This document shows positions 17,944 through 26,412 of a stretch of 64,000 nt of DNA, piece after piece. Within the stretch, counting starts at the first letter, position 1; every line of letters starts with the position of its first letter. The notes under the pieces are model-generated. The model saw nothing but the letters and a program-made list of their open reading frames with translations, made no database searches and was not told where the DNA came from. Source of the DNA: Bacillota bacterium (GTDB lineage Bacteria > Bacillota_I > Bacilli_A > RF39 > UBA660); contig JAEYYH010000006.1 of assembly GCA_023430885.1 (NCBI GenBank), forward strand, positions 69,481 through 133,480. Direction: 5' to 3'. The translations under genes and the position numbers were made by a program.

Positions 17944-18012
17944 ATGCCTAGAATTAAACGAAAATATATTAATCAAAAATATTATTTATTTAATGGGAGT
18001 CAAGAGTATTAG
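17944..18012 (+). CDS. 22-residue leader peptide upstream of the recombinase
   Basis: ATG 17944 with strong SD AAGGGGTGG. It encodes a basic N-terminus (MPRIKRKYINQKYY) and ends at TAG 18010-18012. Its last codons lie in the ascending arm of the following terminator hairpin (17995-18006). A ribosome reaching the stop would therefore melt that hairpin. This is the geometry of transcription attenuation by a leader peptide. Confidence 0.6.
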   Translation: MPRIKRKYINQKYYLFNGSQEY

Positions 18013-18040
18013 TTAATAATGCTTTTGGCTCTCATTTTTT
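17995..18040 (+). terminator. Terminator/attenuator before the recombinase gene
   Basis: Bases 17995-18006 pair with 18022-18033 over 12 bp, with G-U pairs and a 15-nt loop. ATTTTTT follows. It sits between the leader peptide and the recombinase SD (AAGGAGG, 18047-18053). Confidence 0.75.
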
Positions 18041-18057
18041 GTTAAAAAGGAGGAATT

Positions 18058-19890
18058 GTGAAAATGGAAGAAAAAAAGATTGCAGGTATTTATATTAGAG
18101 TATCAACGGAAGATCAAGCCCGTGAAGGCTTTTCACTTGGGGAACAAAAAGAAAAATTAATGGAATTATGTAAGTTCAAAGGTTATGAAGTATATGAAAT
18201 ATATGAAGATGCCGGAATTAGTGCTAAGGATATAAAACATAGACCAGCTTTTCAAAGAATGCTTAATGATATTAAGGAACAAAAAATTAATTATATTGTT
18301 GCTTACAAGTTAGATAGAATAACAAGAAGTGTAAGAGATTTAGAAGAACTTATTTCAAAGTTAGAAAAATATAACTGTTATTTAGTGTGTGATAGAGATG
18401 ATGTTAATACTTCCACTGCTAATGGTAGATTCTTTATTAGAATGTTAACGGTGTTATCTCAACTAGAAATTGAAATAACAAGTGAAAGAACAAAGTTTGG
18501 TTTAAATGGTGCGATTAAAAGTGGACATCTGCCAGGCACTCTACCATTTGGCTATAAAAAGGATGGTAATAAGAAAGCAATCATTAATGAACTTGAAAAA
18601 GATATTATTATTAGAATATTCAATATGTACTTAGAGGGTAAAAGTTTTCAACAGATAGCCAAAGTATTGACCGATGAAAAAATAGTTAAGGGAAAACCTT
18701 GGCGAGATACAACAATAGATAAAATTATCAATAATCGTATTTATATGGGGGATTATGAACAATACAAGAGAATATCCAAGAAAATTAATCAAGAGCCAGT
18801 TATTTATATGAATGTCATCGAGCCAATTATATCTAGGGCAATGTGGGAAGAATGTCAAAGACAAAAAGAAATTAATCAAAGAAGTTATACAAGAGATCGT
18901 GTGTATGTGTTCTTTCAAAAATTAAAATGTCCTAAGTGTGGAAGATTAATGAAATGCAAAGGCTCAGGTGGCAAGAAAAAGAAAAATATGTATTATAACT
19001 GTGAACATTGTCATTACAACATTAGAGAAGATTTAGTTGAAACAAAGTTAATGGATTTTATATTTGATTTGATTGAGTATGATGAAGCAGTTAAAGAATT
19101 CTTTTTGCCCCTCCTAGCTGATAAAAAAGACTCTAATTCAGTTGAAATGATAGATAAAGAGATAAATGACTTATTAAAACAAAAAGATAGAATTAAGAAA
19201 GCCTATATATCTGGTATTGTTGAATTAGAAGATTTCAAGTTAGACTTAAAGGACATTGATGATAAGTTAGAAATATTAAAAGATAAAAAACTTAAAAACA
19301 TTGACATTAATAATTTTAACTTCTCTCCTCAAAAAGTAATGGCTGACCGTGATATAAAAAGATGTGAGTTAGAAGATTTAGGAATGTTAAATAAATATTT
19401 AAAATCTGAATGGGATAATCGTACTAAAGAAGAAAAGCAAGAGTTTATATCTAAATATATTGAAAGTGTTACTTTAGAAAAGGAAAATAATAAACTCAAG
19501 ATTAAGCAAATATTATTTAGAAGTTCTTATATGGAGCAATTAAATAAACTTGGTTCTCTAGGTATAGTAGATTTCAAGATACCAATTACGATTAATAATG
19601 AGCCTACCTATTCAAGAATTGGTATCGGTCTGAATAGAGAACAATTACAAGAATATATAGATAGACTCAGTGAAAAATTTGAAACAAAATATTATGAGGT
19701 ATATAGAAAACTAAATAATAAAAATTATGATGAGATTTCTTTTAGTGGAGAATTGCAAAAGGATGAGAAGATAATAAAATATATTCCTATTAGAGAAAAT
19801 ACTAATCCATTGAAAGAAATAGATGAGATTAATTTAGGATGTATTACTCATATAGTAAAAACATTTGACGATACCAAGACATCAAATTAA
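18058..19890 (+). CDS. Large serine recombinase (integrase of the element)
   Basis: 610 residues. The N-terminal resolvase domain has catalytic Ser16 in YIRVSTEDQ, then the recombinase domain. A zinc ribbon (KCPKCGR ... YNCEHC, about residues 285-320) and a long C-terminal coiled-coil region (about 350-480) follow. This is the TnpX/TndX type that excises and integrates elements through a serine-DNA intermediate. GTG 18058 is 4 bases from AAGGAGG; ATG 18064 is 10 bases from it, and either could be the start. Expression is probably gated by the leader peptide and attenuator upstream. Confidence 0.93.
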   Translation: MKMEEKKIAGIYIRVSTEDQAREGFSLGEQKEKLMELCKFKGYEVYEIYEDAGISAKDIKHRPAFQRMLNDIKEQKINYIVAYKLDRITRSVRDLEELISKLEKYNCYLVCDRDDVNTSTANGRFFIRMLTVLSQLEIEITSERTKFGLNGAIKSGHLPGTLPFGYKKDGNKKAIINELEKDIIIRIFNMYLEGKSFQQIAKVLTDEKIVKGKPWRDTTIDKIINNRIYMGDYEQYKRISKKINQEPVIYMNVIEPIISRAMWEECQRQKEINQRSYTRDRVYVFFQKLKCPKCGRLMKCKGSGGKKKKNMYYNCEHCHYNIREDLVETKLMDFIFDLIEYDEAVKEFFLPLLADKKDSNSVEMIDKEINDLLKQKDRIKKAYISGIVELEDFKLDLKDIDDKLEILKDKKLKNIDINNFNFSPQKVMADRDIKRCELEDLGMLNKYLKSEWDNRTKEEKQEFISKYIESVTLEKENNKLKIKQILFRSSYMEQLNKLGSLGIVDFKIPITINNEPTYSRIGIGLNREQLQEYIDRLSEKFETKYYEVYRKLNNKNYDEISFSGELQKDEKIIKYIPIRENTNPLKEIDEINLGCITHIVKTFDDTKTSN

Positions 19891-19943
19891 CGTGGCACGT
19901 TTTGTTGCGAAGCAATGAAAGTGGCGATAGTTAATTTGGGATT

Positions 19944-19998
19944 CTAAGGCACAGCCTTAGCCCCCGTATTTTGTTAGAATGACAAAATACATAGGGGG
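19944..19998 (+). other. Putative oriT (two hairpins before the relaxase gene)
   Basis: CTAAGGC (19944-19950), loop ACA, GCCTTAG (19954-19960) is followed at once by CCCCC-GTATTTTGT (19961-19974). That pairs with ACAAAATAC (19982-19990), ATA, GGGGG (19994-19998). Paired hairpins directly upstream of a mob gene are typical of MobV nick regions. A TTGC-GAA-GCAA hairpin near 19905 adds to the structure. The right arm also supplies the relaxase SD. Confidence 0.65.
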
Positions 19999-20007
19999 TT
20001 ATAGATT

Positions 20008-21384
20008 TTGTCAGAACAAAATCGCCCATTAAAGAATGGAGGAATATTTATAGTAGAATTAGCTTATTCGTTTCATATTGGCAGTGATAAGAATAAAAAA
20101 AGAACTGCTAGATTAAGTGCAAAAAATAATAAAAGTGGAGCTACTTCTTTAAGCAATAATGCTATTCAAAATGCCCAAACTTTATCAAAAGTAGATAAAC
20201 ATAATTATCGAAAGTATGATAATAACCAAGAAAATATAATTATTATAAAAGGTAGTGCTAGTATCGTTGATGATGTGAAAGATTTATACAAAAGAGATTT
20301 TGAAAAAGCAAGATTAGAATATAACGAAAAACAAGTTAGAGAAGATAGGAAAATAAATGATTACTTTACTCATATATCTAATAATTCTAAAAATGATTTG
20401 GCTTGTGAAGTTATTATTGAACTTGGTGATAAAAAATATTGGGATACCAAAGATGATGATTATAAAAGAAGAATGACTAATGTTTATCATAAGCAAGTTG
20501 AAGATTTAGAAAATGTCGTTCCTTCATTTAAAGTTACAAGTGCTATCCTTCATTATGATGAAACAAGTCCTCACATGCACATTGTTGGAGTGCCAATTAA
20601 AGAAGGTAATAAAAATGGTATGAGCAAACAGGTTGGTAAAACTGCAATATTCACCAAAAACTCACTAAAAGTGATACAAGATAAGATGAGAGAATTATGT
20701 ATTGAGTCATTTAATAATGAGTATGGTTTGGATAGCACTTTGAAAAAGAAACAAAAAGGTAGAAATCAAGATATTGATGTTAATGATATGGATAATTATC
20801 AAGAGATGAAAGATCAATTAGAGAAAAATAAAATTAGGTTGGAACTAGCCGATAATAAATCAAAAAAATTAGACACTTCTTCAAATGAAATTGATAATAT
20901 AGTCAGTAATTTAAAACAATCTAAGTTAAGTAAAAATACCTATTTGTTAAATGAAGAAGATAAAAATAAACTAGAAAAGTACATTGATGAAGTTAAGATA
21001 ACAAATAAAGAGTTTCAAGAGATGAACCTATTATCAGTTGCTATTGATAATGTTAAAGATCAATTAGATGATGACAAGAAAATTATCAAGGTTTATGAAG
21101 ATAACAATTTTGCTTTATCTACTAGAAACACAGCCTTGAATAAAAGGATTAAAGAACAGGACAAAACAATTCATGAACTAGAAGAAGAAAATTTTAGTTT
21201 AAGAAACAGTTTAGAATATTTCAAAAAGAAGTTTAATAAATTAAAGAAGTTCTTAAAAGAGAAGTTACTTGGTTGGGGTAAAAAAGTACCTATGTATAAT
21301 AAGGTTATAGAGGATTTATATGATAGAAATATATTAGATGATAATGATATTAAAGAAATAAAAAAAGACGATTACGAACTTTAA
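20008..21384 (+). CDS. MobV-family relaxase (Pre/Mob, TnpZ-like)
   Basis: 458 residues. Nicks oriT and pilots the strand during mobilization. The relaxase metal motif HYDETSPHMH has His182, Asp184, Glu185, His189 and His191. HNYR (His65-Arg68) matches the HNxR motif whose His is the nucleophile in MobM of pMV158. The region before it is about 45 residues longer than usual, and the usual MobV N-terminus is not seen. The C-terminal half is coiled coil (residues 270-420). Start is TTG 20008, 9 bases after GGGGG; no better start is visible. Confidence 0.88.
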   Translation: MSEQNRPLKNGGIFIVELAYSFHIGSDKNKKRTARLSAKNNKSGATSLSNNAIQNAQTLSKVDKHNYRKYDNNQENIIIIKGSASIVDDVKDLYKRDFEKARLEYNEKQVREDRKINDYFTHISNNSKNDLACEVIIELGDKKYWDTKDDDYKRRMTNVYHKQVEDLENVVPSFKVTSAILHYDETSPHMHIVGVPIKEGNKNGMSKQVGKTAIFTKNSLKVIQDKMRELCIESFNNEYGLDSTLKKKQKGRNQDIDVNDMDNYQEMKDQLEKNKIRLELADNKSKKLDTSSNEIDNIVSNLKQSKLSKNTYLLNEEDKNKLEKYIDEVKITNKEFQEMNLLSVAIDNVKDQLDDDKKIIKVYEDNNFALSTRNTALNKRIKEQDKTIHELEEENFSLRNSLEYFKKKFNKLKKFLKEKLLGWGKKVPMYNKVIEDLYDRNILDDNDIKEIKKDDYEL

Positions 21385-21466
21385 TAATTTTCGTCATTTC
21401 CTCTCGATATAGCTTTTTGTGTCTTCAATTGTTATGACTAATTAAAAAAGCGTTATACTAATTAAG

Positions 21467-21496
21467 ATAATATCATATTATATAATATGATATTAT
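21467..21496. repeat. 30-bp perfect palindrome
   Basis: Bases 21467-21481 are the exact reverse complement of 21482-21496, with no spacer. It contains TATAAT in both directions and lies 41 bases before the lipoprotein start. Possible operator or cruciform. Confidence 0.8.
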
Positions 21497-21537
21497 AAAT
21501 TAAATATATTTTAAACGCGTGTAAAAGGAGAATGAAT

Positions 21538-22038
21538 ATGAAAAAGTTTGTAATTATTCTGTTTGCAGTTGTTTTCTTTACGACTGGTTGTAATAATAGT
21601 GAGACAGATAAATCAAAGGCTGAAAATGAAAATCTATCTGAGAAAATATCAAAATATGAAACAATAATTAGAAACTTTAAAGAGGTAGGTAAATTTGATA
21701 TAACACCTTTTGAGAATACTAAAACTTGTGAATTTACTAAAACATTTGAAGTATATAAAATAATAAATGGATACACTTCTACTATTACTATTGACAAAAA
21801 ATATGTTATTCTTACAGCCTTTCAATCGGAAAAACTTATTTTAACAACGATAGCGAATGAGTTTTCTGAAAATTTTGAAGAAAACAAATTTTATGAATTT
21901 AAGTTTAGTGGAAATAAGAACTTTTTGATAAACACTATAAATGACGAGCTTATTTTTGAAAATTTCAATATAGTATCTGTAAATGAAACTTCCAAATCAG
22001 GATTAGAACAAGTCAATGATGATGTAATGTGTAAATAG
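21538..22038 (+). CDS. Small lipoprotein, unknown
   Basis: 166 residues. The ATG at 21538 sits 7 bases from AAGGAG; ATG 21532 is too close. It has a lipoprotein signal peptide with lipobox FTTGC (Cys near residue 18), a short coiled coil with a Lys/Glu-rich start (SKAENENLSEKISKYE), and a beta-rich C-terminal domain. Exported and lipid-anchored to the membrane. Candidate cargo of the element; function unknown. Confidence 0.75.
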   Translation: MKKFVIILFAVVFFTTGCNNSETDKSKAENENLSEKISKYETIIRNFKEVGKFDITPFENTKTCEFTKTFEVYKIINGYTSTITIDKKYVILTAFQSEKLILTTIANEFSENFEENKFYEFKFSGNKNFLINTINDELIFENFNIVSVNETSKSGLEQVNDDVMCK

Positions 22039-22078
22039 TTGTTACATTTAATTTCCTTTCTAATATAATATTTTAGAA

Positions 22079-22843
22079 ATGATAATAGTTTTGAAAAAAA
22101 TTATATTTTTTGTTGCATTTATAAGTTCAATATTTTTAATTAATATGAATACTACTTTTGCATTAGAAAACAACAAAATCAGTAAAGAAACATATGATTA
22201 TATAGTGAAAAATACTGATCCCAGCGAATTGGATGCAACTTTAAATAAGTATTTAAACGGAAATTTTAGAGATGAAATAATTTCACAAAATTCAATGTAT
22301 GCCACAGCAAATTTTAGTTATCAATTGCCTGTTCCTAATTATAGACAAGAAACTAGTTATTGGTGTGGACCTGCTAATATAAAACAAGTATTACAATATG
22401 TTAATGGAAGCTCATTGTCTCAGTCTACATATGCTTCATCTATGGGAACAACTTCCACAAGTGGAACTTATGTTTATAAAATGAGAGATGAACTAAACAA
22501 TAGGCAAAGTAGAGAAAATTATGTATATAGTTTAATGGGCAGTGGTGGATATTCGTTTGACTCGTTTATAAATTTTCATATATTTGCACTTAGTAAGAGT
22601 TCGCCGGTCATATATCACATTAGAACTCATACATTATATATGTATAATGGAACAAGTTTAGGACATTATTTAACTGGAGCAGGATATTCACATACCGACA
22701 TACCAGGTTCAACACCATTAAGAATGATAACCTATGTAGATACTTATTATGCAGATTTTGGTAGAGGTAGTGTATTAGGAACTTTTACTGCTGCTGCTGA
22801 AAATGTTTATGCTGGACTAAATGGAAGATATTTGATTTGGTAA
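22079..22843 (+). CDS. Secreted C39-like cysteine peptidase
   Basis: 254 residues. N-terminal signal peptide (residues 1-29, ending near TTFALE). The papain-like catalytic set is Gln90 and Cys96 in YRQETSYWCGPAN, His196 in LGHYLTGAGYS and Asp221 in YVDTYY. This fits the Peptidase_C39_2 family of secreted or wall-associated peptidases. No SD is clear; ATG 22079 is the most likely start, with TTG 22091 possible. It ends at its own terminator and could be a cargo effector of the element. Confidence 0.78.
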   Translation: MIIVLKKIIFFVAFISSIFLINMNTTFALENNKISKETYDYIVKNTDPSELDATLNKYLNGNFRDEIISQNSMYATANFSYQLPVPNYRQETSYWCGPANIKQVLQYVNGSSLSQSTYASSMGTTSTSGTYVYKMRDELNNRQSRENYVYSLMGSGGYSFDSFINFHIFALSKSSPVIYHIRTHTLYMYNGTSLGHYLTGAGYSHTDIPGSTPLRMITYVDTYYADFGRGSVLGTFTAAAENVYAGLNGRYLIW

Positions 22844-22850
22844 TTTTTAG

Positions 22851-22873
22851 AAGAGTCTTCTGGCTCTTTTAAT
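22851..22873 (+). terminator. Terminator after C39-like gene
   Basis: AAGAGTC (22851-22857), loop TTCT, GGCTCTT (22862-22868) with one G-U, then TTAATTT. Confidence 0.7.
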
Positions 22874-22905
22874 TTGGATTATTATGTTAGGAATAGGAGA
22901 TAAAT

Positions 22906-24000
22906 ATGAAAAAAATACTATTATGTATAATTCCAATAACCTTTCTCATAATATTGATTATTGGAATTCATTTCCAAACTAAAAGACCATATATTATAAA
23001 AGAATCAAAGATAAACCAATATCTCAAGAATTATATTGATTATGATTTTGAAATTGTTGAAGCTTTTGAAAATAAAGTATATGGTAGTATATATGATGTT
23101 AATATTGATCAAACCTTATTTGGTACAAAACATTTATTTGTTTATGATTATAATAAAGATGTGTTTCAAATAATAGAACCAAATGATAGTAGTAGAATAA
23201 TCGATTTTACAATTCTACAGAACAAGTTGTTTTATATAAAACTTTTAAGGAAAAACGATACAATCTTCAAATGGGAATTACATAGCTCTACTATTAATGA
23301 TTCAAACATCAACAATAATGTAATAGCAGATGGTGAAATACTTAATATGTTTAATTATCCCAGAATAAAAAAGCTTAACGATAATCAGTTTATTCTCTTT
23401 AGTGTCAAAGATGCTAACAACGATGAATATTATCAAATAGATATTTATGATCATCTTTCTAGAAAAACAAATTTGTCAAATGGTAAAGGTGATCTATCAA
23501 CAAATGACGGAGAAATATTATATAATTTCGTTAATTCTAAAATTCATAACAATAAAATTTATTACACAGTTTTAGATACACATAATAATCAAATCTTATT
23601 TGAGTACGACATCAAAGAATTGAAAACACAACAGATTTATATAAATACAGATAATGATTATTTGTTACATAACTATGAAATTGTGGGCAATTATTATTAT
23701 TTGCAGTTGATAGATAAGAATTCAACAAATAAATCAAAAGTTTTAATTCTAGATAAAATGTATAATGTTATTAAAACCGATATAACGAAAGTAAGAACAT
23801 TTAATGAAGAATTAAATAACTCTTGCATTATATTTCATAGCGAAGGGAACATTTGGGAGAAATACTTTATAGCCAAAAATAAATACGAGAGATTCGATAT
23901 ATCGTTATCCAATATTTTACCAAAGTATTATTTACTAGATAATATATTAATTATGCAGGACTTTAACAATCAATTCTATGAAATGAAAATATCTTGTTAA
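22906..24000 (+). CDS. Membrane-anchored beta-propeller-like protein, unknown
   Basis: 364 residues with one N-terminal membrane anchor (KKILLCIIPITFLIILIIGI), then an outside domain. Repeated beta blocks of the form NKLFYIKL, NQFILFSV, NKIYYTVL and NYYYLQLI, spaced about 45-60 residues apart, look like propeller blades (DUF5050-like). Good SD (ATAGGAGA). It follows the peptidase gene and may be a binding partner. No enzymatic motif. Confidence 0.6.
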   Translation: MKKILLCIIPITFLIILIIGIHFQTKRPYIIKESKINQYLKNYIDYDFEIVEAFENKVYGSIYDVNIDQTLFGTKHLFVYDYNKDVFQIIEPNDSSRIIDFTILQNKLFYIKLLRKNDTIFKWELHSSTINDSNINNNVIADGEILNMFNYPRIKKLNDNQFILFSVKDANNDEYYQIDIYDHLSRKTNLSNGKGDLSTNDGEILYNFVNSKIHNNKIYYTVLDTHNNQILFEYDIKELKTQQIYINTDNDYLLHNYEIVGNYYYLQLIDKNSTNKSKVLILDKMYNVIKTDITKVRTFNEELNNSCIIFHSEGNIWEKYFIAKNKYERFDISLSNILPKYYLLDNILIMQDFNNQFYEMKISC

Positions 24001-24175
24001 TATAAATGAGTTTTAATATATGTTGAAAATTCGATATTATTACAATTGGTGTGAAACAAAGGAATTGTTATAAAAATAAAAATGTGGTAAAATAAAAATA
24101 GATTAGATTTAATCAATATCTTTTATAGCAATGATTTTTCTTAAATAAGACTAGTCAACGCTCCATAAGAAAAAT

Positions 24176-24203
24176 AACTCACGATAATTCGTGAGTTTTT
24201 ATT
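24176..24203. terminator. Bidirectional terminator
   Basis: AACTCACGA (24176-24184), loop TAAT, TCGTGAGTT (24189-24197). T-rich on both sides, so it can end both the plus gene and the convergent minus gene. Confidence 0.8.
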
Positions 24204-24234
24204 TTAATAAATATATCTGAAAGTATTGTTTTAA

Positions 24235-24768
24235 CTAGTCATCATCATTTATTTTTTCAATGGTATCTTGCAATATAGAAGCTATAGTAACATCAGTTAA
24301 ATACCTATCAAATAGTTCTTTATTCTTTTCTATTATTTCTTTTGCTTCTTCTTTTTTTCCAAGTTTATATAAAAAGTATGCCTTATTATTATAATATAAA
24401 ACTTTTGTTTTTTTATTTTGTTTATTTATATCTAGTCTATCTAGCAATTCCAATGCTTTTTGAAAATCTTTCTTGATAGAATATCCTACTGATAAATCTA
24501 TTATAAAATAACATTTCAACTGATTACTAGGAAAATTACTAATTATTGTTTCCAATTTATCTAAATTTATTGCTTTGTTTGATAAAAAAAGTTTGATTTT
24601 ATATCTAATATATAAGATAAAAAATGTGTATACAATAAAAAAAAATACAGAAGCAAGTAAAAATATACTTACTATATTATCAATAGAAAGGGGAATATCA
24701 TAAATGGCCATAATAAGACCTATAATTCCTCCTATTATAATTGGACTATATTTAAAAATTTTATACAT
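24235..24768 (-). CDS. Membrane protein with TPR-like C-terminus
   Basis: 177 residues. Two membrane segments (YSPIIIGGIIGLIMAIYDI; IVSIFLLASVFFFIVYTFFILYI) lead into a cytosolic helical region. Its paired helices (FQKALELLDRLD; KTKVLYYNNKAYFLYKLGKKEEAKEII) look like TPR repeats. Good SD CGGAGG before the ATG. Function unknown; perhaps a scaffold. Not clearly part of the element. Confidence 0.65.
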   Translation of the reverse strand: MYKIFKYSPIIIGGIIGLIMAIYDIPLSIDNIVSIFLLASVFFFIVYTFFILYIRYKIKLFLSNKAINLDKLETIISNFPSNQLKCYFIIDLSVGYSIKKDFQKALELLDRLDINKQNKKTKVLYYNNKAYFLYKLGKKEEAKEIIEKNKELFDRYLTDVTIASILQDTIEKINDDD

Positions 24769-24861
24769 ATATGGCCTCCGTTTTTTGATTTAAAAATTAA
24801 ATTAAATAATATGTAATAGATATATATTCATTATATCATATTTTTATTAATGATGGCCTTA

Positions 24862-24897
24862 CAAACAAAAAGTAATAGAGCTATTTAACTCTATTAC
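24862..24897 (-). terminator. Terminator of the 66-residue minus gene
   Basis: GTAATAGAG (24872-24880) and CTCTATTAC (24889-24897). On the minus strand a T-rich tract follows (24862-24871). It overlaps the last codon. Confidence 0.75.
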
Positions 24898-25094
24898 AGT
24901 GTTTGCATGTGTACTTCTTCAACGTATTTCTTGATGACATTGTATTCACATCTTACTTCTTTTAAGCCATCAATTAAGTAAGAACATTTTTTATCGTCTA
25001 TTTTTAATATAGCAAAGAAACTATCTTCAGGTAGCATTAATTCTTTTTTGAATTTATCAAATATTTCATTTCTTAAAAATGTGCAACTATACAT
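24894..25094 (-). CDS. Small hypothetical protein
   Basis: 66 residues from ATG 25094, chosen because AAAGGAG lies 8 bases upstream; the longer frame to 25184 has no SD. It encodes MYSCTFLRNEIFDKF and a short beta/alpha region (SFFAILKIDDKKCSYLIDG). No domain recognised. Confidence 0.55.
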   Translation of the reverse strand: MYSCTFLRNEIFDKFKKELMLPEDSFFAILKIDDKKCSYLIDGLKEVRCEYNVIKKYVEEVHMQTL

Positions 25095-25298
25095 AATATC
25101 ATCTCCTTTCATAAGCATATTATCATAATCAAACAGGGGACTCAAATGACAAAAAAGTATTATTTTATTAATAATTATAACCATTTACTTCATTTTGTAT
25201 ATTAATATAAAATATTGGCAATATTAAAATTACAGATATTAAATTTTTGTATATATTTATTTTTTTTAATATGTTAAAATTATAAAGTAGGTGAAAAA

Positions 25299-25871
25299 AT
25301 GAAAATAGGTATTGATGTTGATGATACGATCACAAACTCGTATGATATAATTTTTAATTTAATAGGTAAAATATATAATAAAGATAGTGATAAGTTAAAG
25401 GCTGATGGTGTTACTTATTATGATGTTATGAACGATGAGGCTAATTATCCTAATTATGATCAGTTTATGATTGATAATTTTGATAAGATGATGCCTAATG
25501 TTACTTTAAAAGCAAATGCTAGAGAAGTAATAAATAAACTTCATGAGGAGGGACATCAAATAATTATAATAAGTGCTAGAGATGATAAAGAATACTCTAA
25601 TCCTTATATGACCACATATTTATATTTAGTTAAACATGATATTTTGTTTGATAAAATATTCGTAAATATAAAGGATAAAGGTCCTCTTTGCAAGGAAGAA
25701 GGAATTGATGTATTTATAGATGACAGTATTACAAATTGCAAATCAACAATTAACAATGGTATTAATACTTTTATATTTGATAATACTTTTAATAGAAAAA
25801 ATAATGATATTAAGAGAGTATATGACTGGAACGATGTATACAAAACAATAAATGAAATTAAAAAAGAGTAA
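25299..25871 (+). CDS. 5'(3')-deoxyribonucleotidase-like HAD protein (NT5C type)
   Basis: 190 residues. HAD motif I is GIDVDDTITNS at the very N-terminus, motif II is IIISARDD, and motif III/IV is VFIDDSITN. It fits the 5'-nucleotidase type C family that dephosphorylates (deoxy)nucleoside monophosphates. SD TAGGTGA. Single gene, with a convergent neighbour. Confidence 0.85.
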   Translation: MKIGIDVDDTITNSYDIIFNLIGKIYNKDSDKLKADGVTYYDVMNDEANYPNYDQFMIDNFDKMMPNVTLKANAREVINKLHEEGHQIIIISARDDKEYSNPYMTTYLYLVKHDILFDKIFVNIKDKGPLCKEEGIDVFIDDSITNCKSTINNGINTFIFDNTFNRKNNDIKRVYDWNDVYKTINEIKKE

Positions 25872-25888
25872 TTATAAATTACTCTTTT
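25862..25888. terminator. Bidirectional terminator
   Basis: AAAAGAGTAATT (25862-25873) and AATTACTCTTTT (25877-25888), perfect 12 bp. It overlaps the end of the minus-strand gene. Confidence 0.9.
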
Positions 25889-26412
25889 ACTATACTTGTA
25901 ACATTTTTACCATTCATAAAGTGGTTATAAAATTCTGTACAACTTAAGTGCTTTTTAGGTTCATCATATTCAAATATATTTAAAAAATTTTCATCATATT
26001 CATATTTGCCTTCTAATTCAGTTGTAATAAAAGTTTTTTTAACTTCTAATAATAAACTTTTTAAATCACTATACTCATGGATGCCTTTATATTTTTCAAA
26101 AGCATGTTCAAACCAGTAATATTTATTATTTTCTTCATAAACAAAAAATGTATGATTTGGCATTTGGTTGTTATTGATATATAAAATGTCATAAGAATGG
26201 AATTTTAAATTAGTCTTACTAAAATAAAAACGTTCCAATTCAACTTGATCCCAACATACACCAATTTTTGATTTTATTAATTCTTCTGGAGTTTGTAGCA
26301 TGTAAATTTGACTAAATAAAACTGGTTGCAATTTGATGTGTTTAGCACCATCTTGATCAACCCAACCATATTCAATATTAGTTAACTGCTCATATATTTC
26401 TTCTGGAGTCAT
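25879..26412 (-). CDS. Transglutaminase-like (papain-fold) protein
   Basis: 177 residues. Cys in KIGVCWDQVELER, His in MPNHTFFVY, and WFEHAFEKYKG match the Cys-His pattern of transglutaminase-like folds. No signal peptide, so cytoplasmic. Its start overlaps the stop of the small membrane-protein gene upstream by one base. Peptidase or amidase activity is inferred; substrate unknown. Confidence 0.65.
   Translation of the reverse strand: MTPEEIYEQLTNIEYGWVDQDGAKHIKLQPVLFSQIYMLQTPEELIKSKIGVCWDQVELERFYFSKTNLKFHSYDILYINNNQMPNHTFFVYEENNKYYWFEHAFEKYKGIHEYSDLKSLLLEVKKTFITTELEGKYEYDENFLNIFEYDEPKKHLSCTEFYNHFMNGKNVTSIVKE

Larger units (their letters stand above)
17400..21384 (+). mobile_element. Integrative mobilizable element, core module (ends not defined)
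   Basis: A large serine recombinase (18058-19890), an oriT-like inverted-repeat region (19944-19998) and a MobV-type relaxase (20008-21384) lie in line. This is the layout of Tn4451-like mobilizable transposons. Upstream are a small orphan protein, a long palindrome and a leader peptide. No conjugation or replication genes are visible, so transfer would need a helper element. Downstream genes to 24000 could be cargo. I found no clear direct repeats, so both limits are approximate. Confidence 0.7.

Noticed and set aside
17366..24234. Direct repeats as attachment sites of the element
   Set aside because: I compared the sequence near 17366-17456 with candidate right ends near 21400-21540 and 24000-24234 by eye and saw no convincing repeat. 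Short 2-5 base cores would be missed.
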